NCBI GenBank assembly: GCA_040388785.1
Contig: JAZKBD010000030.1
Coordinates: forward strand, 1-64,000
Reading direction: 5' to 3'
DNA from: 66-474 sp040388785
GTDB lineage: Bacteria; Pseudomonadota; Gammaproteobacteria; Xanthomonadales; Rhodanobacteraceae
Length of the DNA: 64,000 nt
This document shows positions 34,328-43,618 of the stretch, one piece after another (position 1 is the first letter of the stretch; each line of letters begins with the position of its first letter). The notes beneath the pieces were generated by a model, which was not told the DNA's origin, did not search any database, and was given only the letters and a program-made list of their open reading frames with translations. A program made the translations under genes and the position numbers.

Positions 34328-35604
34328 CCCAGCCCGCCACGGTCCGCACGCCAGAACCGCGCGCCGCGCCACTTCGTCGAAGCGGCAAGCCGGGTGCGGG
34401 CGGTGATTGTTTCGGTGATCCGCATTTCAGCGCCGCCGTGCAGGAGATGGCAGCGTTGGGCTTGCGCGTCACGCCGGCGCCGCATCCGGGTTCGCAGCCG
34501 TTCGACGTACTGGCCGGGCACGCGCATTTGCGCTGGTTCGTGGTGCCGACGGAGCCACGCGCCGTCCGCGTCGCATCGCTGGCGCTGATCCAGCCGCTGC
34601 GACCCGCTGCACGCCTCCTCAAACAGGCCATGGCCGCGACGGCGCTGCTCGGCCTGCCGCATTTCTGGCGGCATGCCAGGGTGCATGTTTCCGGGACACA
34701 ACGCGCCGCGCGCGGATTCAACGCTGCCGCGACGCACGCAGCCTTCATTACCGGCACGGCAAGTCCGCATCGCAAATTGACTGCGCAATGGATGGATGCG
34801 CACGGCTGCATCCGCGGCTATGCGAAGGTGTCGTGCACGCCGGCCGCGCAGGCGTTGCTCGACAATGAAGCCGCGGTACTCGAACAGTTGCACCGCATCA
34901 GGTTGCATTCCGCGGTCGTGCCGCGCGTGTGGTTGCGCGAGTTCCGCGAAGACGGCGCGGCGGTCCTTGCCACGGACAGCGTGCGAACGCCGCAACAGCC
35001 ATGCTGCACGCGCTTGCACGCGTCACACCTGGCCTTCCTTGCAGAACTCGCGGCGCGCACCGCGTCACCGCGCATGCCGGACGGCGAAAAGTTGCTGTGC
35101 GAATTGCGCGCGCAGCTGGCGCGGCTGGCGCCGGCATTGACGCGTGCATGGCGGCAGCGCTTCGATCTTGCGCTGCAGGAACTCGCGTTCGCGCCGGATC
35201 TCATCGCGCCGCACGGACTGGCGCACGGCGATTTCACGCCCAGCAACACCTTTCGCTACCGCGACCGGCTGTGCGTGTTCGATTGGGAATACGCCGGCTA
35301 CGCGTATCCGGCGGATTACGACCTGATCCGATTCCTGCTCGTGCTGCGCAGTACGCGACGCGGGAATCCGGTCGATGACTGCAATGCGGTCGAATCGATC
35401 CTCGTCCGGAATTTCAGGCGCCCCCCGGCCGCGGCACGCGCGCGGCTGACGGCGTATCTCTGTGTCCAGACCCTGATGTTGGCGGCCCGCCGGGTAAATC
35501 CCGACGGCATACCGTTGACCTGGGAAGGCGAACGAGCCGCGGCAACGATGCTGGACGCGTTGACGCTCGACGCGTCGGGCGCGCGCGTGCGGATCCCGCG
35601 ATGA
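34324..35604 (+). CDS. APH-fold phosphotransferase in the polysaccharide operon
   Basis: 426 residues. The C-terminal half is an aminoglycoside phosphotransferase/choline-kinase-type domain: catalytic loop HGLAHGDFTPSN and metal-binding FDWEYAG. The N-terminal 170 residues do not resemble a known family, though they may hold the kinase N-lobe. Such kinases in polysaccharide loci may phosphorylate a sugar or lipid intermediate; a role in antibiotic resistance is unlikely given the context. The ATG overlaps the stop of the Wzc-type gene by four bases, and the flippase gene follows 13 bp later. Confidence 0.75.
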   Translation: MTQPATVRTPEPRAAPLRRSGKPGAGGDCFGDPHFSAAVQEMAALGLRVTPAPHPGSQPFDVLAGHAHLRWFVVPTEPRAVRVASLALIQPLRPAARLLKQAMAATALLGLPHFWRHARVHVSGTQRAARGFNAAATHAAFITGTASPHRKLTAQWMDAHGCIRGYAKVSCTPAAQALLDNEAAVLEQLHRIRLHSAVVPRVWLREFREDGAAVLATDSVRTPQQPCCTRLHASHLAFLAELAARTASPRMPDGEKLLCELRAQLARLAPALTRAWRQRFDLALQELAFAPDLIAPHGLAHGDFTPSNTFRYRDRLCVFDWEYAGYAYPADYDLIRFLLVLRSTRRGNPVDDCNAVESILVRNFRRPPAAARARLTAYLCVQTLMLAARRVNPDGIPLTWEGERAAATMLDALTLDASGARVRIPR

Positions 35605-35617
35605 TGGAGGCAAGGAC

Positions 35618-36997
35618 ATGTCGTCCGATGGCGCAAGCGTGAGCCAGGCGGCACCGGACATCGCCGCACGCGCAACGGAGCATGCGCTGATGTCGCGCCT
35701 GCTGCGGCGCGGCGCGTCCGGCGCGTTCATTGTCAACACTGTCGGTACCGCGCTCGGTCTGCTCGCGAACCTCGTGATGGCGCGCCTGATCGGACGCTCA
35801 GAGTACGGCGTCTACGCGCTGATGTTCAGCTGGGTGAGCGTACTGGTGATGGTCGCGCAGGCCGGCCAGGACATCAGCATCATCCGTTTCCTGCCGGGCT
35901 ACATCCAGGACCGTGCCTGGGGCAAGGTGCGCGGGCTGCGGATCGGCGTCGGCCTTTTCGTGCTGGCGACCAGCCTCTGTGTCGCGATCGCGGGCGGCGT
36001 GGTCGTGCACGTCATCGGTGCCCACCACTCCGCGGGGTGGCGCACCACGTTCTATATCGGCTTCGCGATGCTGCCGATCCTGACGCAACTGCAGCAGAGC
36101 AGTGCCATGCACCGCGCCTTCAAGCGCCCGGTGATTACTGGCATGTACTCGACTGTGATGCGTCCCGTGATTCTGCTGGTCCTGCTCGGAATTGCATGGC
36201 TTGTCGCGGTGCAGCGCGACGCACCGACTGCGGCCGTGTGCACCGCACTCGCGGGACTGATCGCATTGCTGGCCTCGGGCTGGCACCTCACGCGCGCGTG
36301 GCCGGCGCCGGGACGTGGCGTGCGTCCGGGCTACGAGGCAAGCCGCTGGATCAAGGTCGGTTGGCAACTGTCATTGCTATCGATCATCACGGTCGGCGGC
36401 GCGCGCCTCGACGTGATGCTGCTGGGCGCGATCATGGGTACCGACGACGTCGGGCCCTATTACGCGGCGGTCAAGATGGCCAGCTTCGCGTTCTTCGCCA
36501 CGCAAGCCGTCAACGTGGTGCTGGCGCCGCTAATCGCCGAGCGCTACGACGCGCGCGACATGCGCGGGCTGCAATCCGTCGCCGTGCAGGGGGCGCGCAT
36601 CGGCCTCGCGGGCACGGTGTGCGTCACGCTGTTCTGCGCGGTGGCGGGGCGTTGGCTGCTGGGCCTGTTCGGCCACGGCTTCGATACCGCCTACGTGCCG
36701 CTGATGATCCTGCTGCTGGGCTCCTGCGCCACCAATTGCTTCGGCGAGGTGGGCTTCATGCTGTCCATGACGAAGTACCAGAAGCAGGCATCGATCTTCG
36801 TCTTGGTCGGCATCGCGGCAAACTGCATCGTGGCGGTCGCACTGGTGCCGCGGCTGGGCGCCACCGGCGCCGCCATCGGCGCCACACTGTCGCTCTTCAT
36901 CTGGCGCGGGCTGGCGTGGTGGTTCGTCGTCACACGCCTCGGCGTCGAGCCGTCCGTGTTCGGCAAGCTCGGACCTGGAGTGGACGCGCGGCGATGA
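35618..36997 (+). CDS. Wzx-type polysaccharide flippase
   Basis: 459 residues with 12 or so hydrophobic helices, starting near residue 34 (GAFIVNTVGTALGLLANLVM). The early ARLIGRSEYGVYALMFSW motif is typical of the MOP/PST oligosaccharide exporter family, as is the late conserved LGATGAAIGATLSLF. It should flip undecaprenyl-linked repeat units across the inner membrane. GGAGG precedes the ATG. The stop overlaps the next glycosyltransferase start (ATGA). Confidence 0.9.
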   Translation: MSSDGASVSQAAPDIAARATEHALMSRLLRRGASGAFIVNTVGTALGLLANLVMARLIGRSEYGVYALMFSWVSVLVMVAQAGQDISIIRFLPGYIQDRAWGKVRGLRIGVGLFVLATSLCVAIAGGVVVHVIGAHHSAGWRTTFYIGFAMLPILTQLQQSSAMHRAFKRPVITGMYSTVMRPVILLVLLGIAWLVAVQRDAPTAAVCTALAGLIALLASGWHLTRAWPAPGRGVRPGYEASRWIKVGWQLSLLSIITVGGARLDVMLLGAIMGTDDVGPYYAAVKMASFAFFATQAVNVVLAPLIAERYDARDMRGLQSVAVQGARIGLAGTVCVTLFCAVAGRWLLGLFGHGFDTAYVPLMILLLGSCATNCFGEVGFMLSMTKYQKQASIFVLVGIAANCIVAVALVPRLGATGAAIGATLSLFIWRGLAWWFVVTRLGVEPSVFGKLGPGVDARR

Positions 36998-38118
36998 AGC
37001 TCGTACTGGTCATTTCGTCCCTCGGCGGTGGCGGCGCGGAACGCGTGATGACGCTGCTCGCCAATGCATGGGTGGAACGCGGCGACGAGGTCACGCTGAT
37101 CACGCTGGCATCGGACCGCATGGACCGCTATCCGCTCGACCCGGCGGTGCGCCGGATCGCACTCGACGTGGCCGGCGATTCCGCGCACGTGCTGGCCGCG
37201 CTCGGCAACAATTTCGTGCGCATCCGCGCGCTGCGCCGCGCGATCGCGGCGAGCCGTCCCGACGCGGTGATCAGCTTCATCGCGGAGAGCAACGTGCGCG
37301 TGCTGATCGCGGCGGCGGGTCTGCGCGTGCCGGTGATCATTTCCGAGCGTACGTTTTTGAACGGGCATCACATGCGCGGTATCTGGCGCACGCTACGCCG
37401 CTGGTCGTATCCGCGCGCCAGCGCGATCGTCGCGCAGACGCGCCGCTGTGCCGCCGAACTGGAAGCGCTCGTGCGCCGCCAGGTGGAGGTGATCGCCAAC
37501 CCGGTGTGGACCGAATCACGCCCGCATGGCGTTGCGGACGACGGGGTCGCGAATGGACACACCTTGCTCGCAGTCGGAAGGTTGGCACCGGAAAAAGGTT
37601 TCGACCTGCTGATCGAGGCCTTTGCGCAAGCCTTGCCGCGGCACCCCGACTGGCGACTCGTGATCCTCGGTGAAGGTCCGCTGCGCGACGAACTGGCGCG
37701 CAAGATCACCGACCGGAACCTCGGCGGCCGCATCGCGATGCCGGGCTTCGATGCGCACATCCGCAGCGCGATGCGGCGCGCGGACCTGTTCGCGTTGTCG
37801 TCGCGTTACGAAGGTTTCCCGAACGCGCTGCTGGAAGCGATGACCGAAGGCCTCGCCTGCGTGAGCTTCGATTGCAATGCCGGACCGCGCGAACTGATCG
37901 ACCACCGCAGCAACGGCTGGCTGGTGCCCGCCGGCGACGTGTCGGCACTGGCTGCCGCACTGGACACGCTGATGGGCGACGCCGATTTGCGCGCGCAGCT
38001 CGGGCAGCGCGCGCGAAGCATTGCCGGCAAGTACTCCCTTGCGACGATCCTAGAACAATGGAACGCACTGGTGGCTTCGGTTCTGCCTTCACCCGCCACG
38101 CGAGCGTTGCCGCGATGA
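36994..38118 (+). CDS. Glycosyltransferase family 4-type
   Basis: 374-residue GT-B glycosyltransferase. The N-terminal Rossmann domain begins MKLVLVISSLGGGGAERVM; the C-terminal nucleotide-sugar domain has VGRLAPEKGFDLLIEA and the EX7E-type segment EGFPNALLEAM. It transfers a sugar to a lipid-linked intermediate on the cytoplasmic face; donor and linkage cannot be told. The gene overlaps both neighbours by four bases. Confidence 0.92.
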   Translation: MKLVLVISSLGGGGAERVMTLLANAWVERGDEVTLITLASDRMDRYPLDPAVRRIALDVAGDSAHVLAALGNNFVRIRALRRAIAASRPDAVISFIAESNVRVLIAAAGLRVPVIISERTFLNGHHMRGIWRTLRRWSYPRASAIVAQTRRCAAELEALVRRQVEVIANPVWTESRPHGVADDGVANGHTLLAVGRLAPEKGFDLLIEAFAQALPRHPDWRLVILGEGPLRDELARKITDRNLGGRIAMPGFDAHIRSAMRRADLFALSSRYEGFPNALLEAMTEGLACVSFDCNAGPRELIDHRSNGWLVPAGDVSALAAALDTLMGDADLRAQLGQRARSIAGKYSLATILEQWNALVASVLPSPATRALPR

Positions 38119-39317
38119 ACGCCGTCTGCGACACCTCGCGCGATTCGCGCCTCGATGCAGCCATCGACAGACCGCGCGTGCTGTTCCTGGTCCGGTCGTT
38201 GCGGCAGGGCGGCGCGGAACGGCAACTGGTCGCGCTGGCGTGCGCGTTGCATCGCCACGGCTGGCCGGTCACGGTGGTGTGCTGCTACGGCGACGGCGTC
38301 TTCCGGAACGAACTGGAAAACGCGGGCGTGCCGCTGGTCGACCTGCACAAACGCGGGCGCCGGGACGTAGTCGGATTCACGTGGCGGTTGCTGCGCACGC
38401 TGCGCGAAAGCCATGCCGAAATCGTGCACGGCTACATGACGCTCGGCAACATGCTGGCGTTGCTTGCGCGCGTCGCGCGCCCAGGTACGCGCGTGGTATG
38501 GGGCGTGCGTTCGACGATCATCGATCGCACGCGTCGCGACTGGCTGTCGCGGCTGAATTTCCGCTTGAGCCGCAGCGCTGCCCGGCTCGCCGACGCCATC
38601 ATCGCGAATTCCGAGGCCGGTGCCACGCACCACGCATCACTGGGTTATCCGCACGCCCGCATCAGGGTGATCCACAACGGCATCGACACCGAACGATTCC
38701 GCTTCGACGCCAACGGTCGCAACCGCGTGCGCGCCGAGTGGCAGATCGCCGATGGTTGCACGTTGATCGGATTGGTCGGCCGCATCGATCCGATGAAGGA
38801 TCACCCGACGTTCCTGCGCGCGGCGGCGCTGCTGGCGGCGCGCAACGAGCGCTTGCGCTTCGTGTGCGTCGGCGGCGGCAATCCTGATTTCGTGCAAGGC
38901 ATCAAGGCGCTCGCCACGCAGCTCGGCCTCGGTTCGCGCGTCATCTGGGCCGGCCCCCGCAACGACATGGCCGCCATTTTCAGCGCGCTAGACGTTGCGG
39001 TTTCCAGTTCCTGCGGCGAAGGCTTTTCGAACGTGGTCGCCGAAGCGATGGCGTGCGGACGGCCGTGCGTGGTGACGGACGTCGGCGACTCCGCGCGCAT
39101 CGTGGGCGAGTGCGGTGCTGTGGTCGCGCCTGGCGATCCGCCGGCGCTGGCGGATGCCGTCGAGCGCGTGGCGACGAGACTCGAAGATCCGGACGGCGCC
39201 GCGCGATTGCACGCAATGGCACGCACGCGGATCGAGGTCACCTATTCGCTCGATGTATTGCTGCGCAATTCCGAACAGGCGCTTCGCGCGCTGGGCGGCA
39301 GGTCCGGGCGGGGCTAG
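38115..39317 (+). CDS. Glycosyltransferase family 4-type
   Basis: 400-residue GT-B enzyme. The N-terminal part has VLFLVRSLRQGGAERQLV, the linker NGIDTERFRFD, and the donor-binding part VGRIDPMKDHPTFLRAA followed by CGEGFSNVVAEAMACG. The ATG at 38115 overlaps the previous stop (ATGA). It is related to but distinct from the gene at 40575. Part of the polysaccharide repeat-unit assembly set. Confidence 0.92.
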   Translation: MNAVCDTSRDSRLDAAIDRPRVLFLVRSLRQGGAERQLVALACALHRHGWPVTVVCCYGDGVFRNELENAGVPLVDLHKRGRRDVVGFTWRLLRTLRESHAEIVHGYMTLGNMLALLARVARPGTRVVWGVRSTIIDRTRRDWLSRLNFRLSRSAARLADAIIANSEAGATHHASLGYPHARIRVIHNGIDTERFRFDANGRNRVRAEWQIADGCTLIGLVGRIDPMKDHPTFLRAAALLAARNERLRFVCVGGGNPDFVQGIKALATQLGLGSRVIWAGPRNDMAAIFSALDVAVSSSCGEGFSNVVAEAMACGRPCVVTDVGDSARIVGECGAVVAPGDPPALADAVERVATRLEDPDGAARLHAMARTRIEVTYSLDVLLRNSEQALRALGGRSGRG

Positions 39318-39321
39318 CCGC

Positions 39322-40578
39322 ATGCATCCCTTCCCGCTCATCGAGCTTGCGTGGCCCGCGATCTTCATCCTGACCGCGGGCTTCGCCATCGCGTACGCGT
39401 TCACGCGCCGCATCATCCTCAGTTACTGGATTACCGCGCTGAAGGCGGGGCTATTCCTGGCGTATTTCGGCTTGTTCTTCGACGGCACCTACACCTTCGA
39501 CGACGATCTGCGGTACCTCGATATCGGCGAGCAGCTCGCGGCCAACGGCATCGGCTTGATGAACATCATCAGCCACTACAAATACATCGTCAGCACGGTC
39601 ACGGGCGAGAACATCGCCTACTACGTCTACAACGCCACCGCGGTGGATTTGTTCGGCGCGGGTTATTACGCGCCGGTTGCGCTCAACATCGTGTTGACCT
39701 TCATCGAGGCGGGGCTGCTGATGAAGGCTGCGCGCAACGGCCTGGGCATGGGCCGCCGCGCCGCCATCGGCTTGTTCGCGTTTCTCGCGCTGAGCCCGGC
39801 CATCCTGGCGTGGTCCACGATTCCGAACTTCAAGGATACGCTGGTGGCCACCGGCACCGCCGCCGCCGTGTGCGCCGTGGCGCTGGTGGACCAGCATCGC
39901 ATCGGGCGCGCGGCGTTGCTGGCGATCGCGGCGGCTTTCGTGCTGGCGATCACGCGCCTGTACATACCGCTGATGCTGGGCGTCGCGTTCGGCATCACGC
40001 TGTTCCTGTCGCCGCGCGGCCGGCGCAATCCCTGGCTGTGGCTGCTGGCGGTGGTTGCCCTGTTCGTCGTCGTGCGGCACATCGGTCACGGCAGCCTCAT
40101 CGATGCCGTGCGCGAGCTGCGCTCGAAGATGGACAACCCGGTGAAGGGCGTCGTGCGCTTCCTCGTCACGCCGATTCCGTTCCACACCGCGCCGGGCTAC
40201 GGCTTCATGGATCTCCCGCAGATGATCTACTGGACGCTGATGCCGCTGATGTTCTACGGGATTCGTTGTGTCTGGCGCAAGGCCACGATCTCCAGCCGCT
40301 TCATCGTGATCTACTTCATCCTGATGGTCCTGCTGTACGGCTCGTTCACCACGCTGCAGGGTGCACGGCATCGCGTGCAGATCGACGGACTGGTGGTGAT
40401 CTTCCAGTTCTACGGCATCCTGGCATTGTTCCGCCAGCGCTTCCGGCAGCGCGCCCGCTTTGTTCCCGAAGGACCGCCCGATGCACTTTCCTCGGATGAC
40501 ATCGATGCATCGCCGGATATCGACGACGCTGACGGTGCACGGATCCGTGCCGTCACGCGCGCGGGTGGCGCCCCATGA
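39322..40578 (+). CDS. Polytopic membrane protein, candidate polysaccharide polymerase (Wzy) or GT-C enzyme
   Basis: 418 residues with about ten hydrophobic segments. The first loop contains an acidic DDDLRYLDIGEQL sequence, as seen in GT-C type membrane glycosyltransferases. The C-terminal 40 residues are Asp-rich and soluble. No clear family assignment. As it lies between glycosyltransferase genes and no other Wzy candidate is in the locus, it is the best candidate for the polymerase. Its stop overlaps the next ATG by four bases. Confidence 0.65.
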   Translation: MHPFPLIELAWPAIFILTAGFAIAYAFTRRIILSYWITALKAGLFLAYFGLFFDGTYTFDDDLRYLDIGEQLAANGIGLMNIISHYKYIVSTVTGENIAYYVYNATAVDLFGAGYYAPVALNIVLTFIEAGLLMKAARNGLGMGRRAAIGLFAFLALSPAILAWSTIPNFKDTLVATGTAAAVCAVALVDQHRIGRAALLAIAAAFVLAITRLYIPLMLGVAFGITLFLSPRGRRNPWLWLLAVVALFVVVRHIGHGSLIDAVRELRSKMDNPVKGVVRFLVTPIPFHTAPGYGFMDLPQMIYWTLMPLMFYGIRCVWRKATISSRFIVIYFILMVLLYGSFTTLQGARHRVQIDGLVVIFQFYGILALFRQRFRQRARFVPEGPPDALSSDDIDASPDIDDADGARIRAVTRAGGAP

Positions 40579-41711
40579 AGGTCTGTCACGTCATCACCGG
40601 CCTCGAAGTCGGCGGCGCGGAACTCGCGATGTGCGGACTGGTCGAGGCCTTGAAAGAGCCGGAGAACGTGGTGGTGGCGCTGCGTGGTCCGAGCGCCCTC
40701 AGCGCACGCGTGGCCGAGCTGGCTCCGCTGTCGCACCTGGACATGAATCCAGGTCGCGCCACACCGGGTGACGTGTTGCGGTTGCGGAACGTCCTGCGTC
40801 ACCACCGGCCGGACGTGATCCACGCCTGGATGTACCACGCCAACCTCGTGACCTCGCTCGCGATGACGGGCCTGCGCACGCCGGTGATCTGGGGGATCCA
40901 TCATTCGCTCAGCGACCTCGCGAGCGAGAAGCGCAAGACCCGGGTCGTGATCCGTGCCAACGCATGGCTGTCGCGATCGCCCACGCGCATCCGCTACGTG
41001 TCGACGCTCGCGGCGAAGCAACATGCCCGGTTCGGGTTCTCGGCCCGGCATGCGCTGGTGATCCCGAATGGCTACGACACGGACAGGCTCAAGCCCGATC
41101 CGGCCGCGCGTGCACGGGTGCGGCGCGAACTCGGGATCGAGTCCGATGCACTGGTGATCGGAATGATCGCGCGGGTGCATCCCACCAAGGACCACGGCAA
41201 CTTCCTCGAAGCCGCGGCACGTTTCGTTCGCGAATACCCGCGCACGATGTTCGTGCTGGTCGGCGAGGGTGCGTCCGACGGCAACGTGCCATTGCGCACT
41301 TCCATCGAGCGGTTCGGCTTGCAAGCGCACATGCGCCTGTGCGGCAAGCGCGATGACATCCCCGCACTGGACGCGTCGTTCGACATCGCGACGCTGTCTT
41401 CGCGCGGCGAGGCTTTCCCCAACGCCGTCGCCGAAGCGATGGCGTGCGGAACGCCGTGCGTCGGCACCGACGTCGGCGATGCGGCCTTGATCATCGGCAA
41501 GACTGGCGTGGTGGTACCGCCGCGCGATGCGGCTGCGCTCAGCCAAGGCTGGGCGCAGCTTGCCGGGCTATCTTCACCGCAACGCCAGGCGCTGGGTCTG
41601 CGCGCACGCCAGCGCATCATCGAATGCTTCGCCCGCAAGGCGATTGCGCACCGCTTCGTTGAACTTTATCGGGAACTGGTGACGACCTCATGCGCCGCCC
41701 CATCAGGTTGA
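40575..41711 (+). CDS. Glycosyltransferase family 4-type
   Basis: 378-residue GT-B enzyme beginning MKVCHVITGLEVGGAELAM. It has the linker NGYDTDRLKPD, the donor domain ARVHPTKDHGNFLEAAARF and the segment GEAFPNAVAEAMACG. It overlaps the preceding membrane-protein gene (ATGA) and the following methyltransferase-like gene by 22 bp. Probably one of four GT4-type enzymes that build the repeat unit. Confidence 0.92.
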   Translation: MKVCHVITGLEVGGAELAMCGLVEALKEPENVVVALRGPSALSARVAELAPLSHLDMNPGRATPGDVLRLRNVLRHHRPDVIHAWMYHANLVTSLAMTGLRTPVIWGIHHSLSDLASEKRKTRVVIRANAWLSRSPTRIRYVSTLAAKQHARFGFSARHALVIPNGYDTDRLKPDPAARARVRRELGIESDALVIGMIARVHPTKDHGNFLEAAARFVREYPRTMFVLVGEGASDGNVPLRTSIERFGLQAHMRLCGKRDDIPALDASFDIATLSSRGEAFPNAVAEAMACGTPCVGTDVGDAALIIGKTGVVVPPRDAAALSQGWAQLAGLSSPQRQALGLRARQRIIECFARKAIAHRFVELYRELVTTSCAAPSG

Positions 41712-42529
41712 ATCGCAACTTCTGCAAAAAGGTCTGGCCCGGCAGGCAGCGCGGTTGCCCCGATCCACGCGGCCTGCTGGATGCGGGCATCAGCGACGGG
41801 GATGCCAATGAAATCCTGGTCAGGATGAATATCCACGGCGTGTACAAGACCACGTGGTCCGATCGCTTTCCAGAAACCACGCGCCAGTTGGCAAATGCCG
41901 GGTTGCCGCCGGCGGCGGTGATCGTCGATGTCGGTGCGTCCGATGGCAGCACGTCGCTGAGCGTGATGCAGGCCGTACGCTTCCGGCGCTACTACGTCAC
42001 CGACCGGCACATCTCGGCGTACGCGTGCGCGACGCGAAAAGGCGTGTTCTTTTGCGATGAACGCTCCAAGCCCTTCATGTTCGCCAACAGCTTCGTCGTC
42101 GTCTACAACGAGGCGGACGGAGCATCGCGTACACACTCCGGCATCGTGAAGAACCTGTTCGCGGGCTTCGACATGGCGAGGTGCCGCGACGTGCGCGAGG
42201 TGCCGCTCATGAATCGTGCGCTGCTGTCGAAGCTCGGCGACGATGTACGGCTGGAGCGCTACGACATTTTCGAGGCGTGGCCGCACGAGAAGGCTGACCT
42301 CGTGATCGCCGCGAACATCCTCAATCGCGATTACTTCGCGGATTGGCGGCTCGTCGACGCGCTGCGCAACCTAAGGGGCGCGTTGAAGGATGGCGGCAGG
42401 CTGGCCGTGATCGAAAACCGGCCCGGCGAACAATCGAACCTGTTCCGGCTCGAGCACGGCCGTTTCATCGTCGAGAACCAGGTCGGAGCGGGCAGCGACG
42501 TCAGGTCCCTCGTGACCGGGCTGGCGTGA
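41690..42529 (+). CDS. Class I SAM methyltransferase-like protein
   Basis: 279 residues. Motif I, VIVDVGASDGSTSLS (about residues 77-91), is typical of Rossmann-fold methyltransferases. LVIAANILNRDYF and GGRLAVIENR fit later strands. It may methylate a sugar of the polysaccharide or cap the chain; the acceptor is unknown. The start lies inside the end of the preceding glycosyltransferase gene (22-bp overlap). Confidence 0.7.
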   Translation: MRRPIRLNRNFCKKVWPGRQRGCPDPRGLLDAGISDGDANEILVRMNIHGVYKTTWSDRFPETTRQLANAGLPPAAVIVDVGASDGSTSLSVMQAVRFRRYYVTDRHISAYACATRKGVFFCDERSKPFMFANSFVVVYNEADGASRTHSGIVKNLFAGFDMARCRDVREVPLMNRALLSKLGDDVRLERYDIFEAWPHEKADLVIAANILNRDYFADWRLVDALRNLRGALKDGGRLAVIENRPGEQSNLFRLEHGRFIVENQVGAGSDVRSLVTGLA

Positions 42530-42578
42530 GGCACCGGGCGGGCGTCGTGGCGCTGCAAGCATTCCAGGAACCAAGCAG

Positions 42579-43439
42579 ATGATTGCCCAACCCCCTTCGT
42601 TCGATCCGATTGCCGCGCTGCAGTTCACGCGCCGCAGGGAATCGTGGGTGGCGGCATCATCCGGACGCTTCTACAAGATCAGCCGGAAAAGTGACGATCC
42701 GAGGCGCGACCTCGTCGATCCCGCGTGCATCGCCACCAGCCTGCGCGAATACACCAACGTGTGCTTCCTGCATGGAATCGACGAGGCCGTCTGCCATCCG
42801 GAAAGCATCGACCGGGCCTGCATCATTTATCCGCTCCTGAGCGGGCCTGACATGCGCGCCCTGTTGATCAGCCACGCCTCGGCCGAACAACGCGAGGCTT
42901 CCCTGCACAGCGCGATGCGCCTGCTGGCGCACCTGCACTACGGCGAGACAGCCGGTTACCCGGTCAAGGATTACCGGCGCGATGGCTTCCTCGCACCGCC
43001 CCCTGTGGTGCTGGAACGCATGTCAGAACGCGCGCGCACGCTCATCATCACGGGATTCGAAGCCAGAAATTTCCGCTTCGACCGCCACCGCAACACGTGG
43101 TGCTTCTTCGATCCGCACCACGTCTGGAGCGGGTATCCCGAGGAAGATTTCGCCCGCTTCATGATCTCGCTTCTGATGATAAGAGGACGGCGCAGCGGAC
43201 TGCGCCTGTGGACGGCATTCGACCGCTTTCGATTGCGCGCAGCCTACGAGAAACTCGCACCCGCGAAGCTCGACGACACCCTGCTGAACTATTTCCTGCA
43301 CGAAGAACTGGCCATGCGCAGGTTCCATGCGACCAAGCTGGCGCGGCGGGCGTCCGCCGCGGCACGCGCGCTCGTGATGGCGTACACGCACCTCTATTAC
43401 CACCGGCTGCAACACGCACTGGCCACGCAGCGCTTCTGA
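42579..43439 (+). CDS. Kinase-like (APH/LPS-kinase fold) protein with degenerate catalytic loop
   Basis: 286 residues. The region ITGFEARNFRFD, then FFDPHHVWSG and EEDFARFMISLLM, follows the layout of the catalytic and metal loops of APH/LPS-kinase proteins. The base Asp of HGD appears replaced, while the Asn (RN) and the Asp of FFD remain. It may be a pseudokinase or may use a changed mechanism. The assignment rests on pattern, not on a search. It lies 50 bp after the methyltransferase-like gene, before a sulfotransferase gene. Confidence 0.45.
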   Translation: MIAQPPSFDPIAALQFTRRRESWVAASSGRFYKISRKSDDPRRDLVDPACIATSLREYTNVCFLHGIDEAVCHPESIDRACIIYPLLSGPDMRALLISHASAEQREASLHSAMRLLAHLHYGETAGYPVKDYRRDGFLAPPPVVLERMSERARTLIITGFEARNFRFDRHRNTWCFFDPHHVWSGYPEEDFARFMISLLMIRGRRSGLRLWTAFDRFRLRAAYEKLAPAKLDDTLLNYFLHEELAMRRFHATKLARRASAAARALVMAYTHLYYHRLQHALATQRF

Positions 43440-43618
43440 TGAACGGCCGCGAATCAGGGCACATTCACGCGCGGCCGCGCATGCTTCGGCTTCCGCGAAT
43501 GCAATGCAGATGAACGTGCCCGCGAACTCGCCGCGATGGCATGCAGGCGGCCGCCCGAACGGGAACGGCGTCGGCTCAGCGCATTCGATTTCTTCCCTCC
43601 TGAACATGGAACCTGCGA

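Noticed and set aside
31922..34372. 816-codon frame antisense to the Wzc-type gene
   Set aside because: Same reason; the plus-strand gene has Walker motifs, membrane helices and a tyrosine tail.
34324..35604. Aminoglycoside resistance gene
   Set aside because: The fold is APH-like, but it is coupled to a polysaccharide operon and lacks similarity to specific resistance enzymes; resistance is unlikely.
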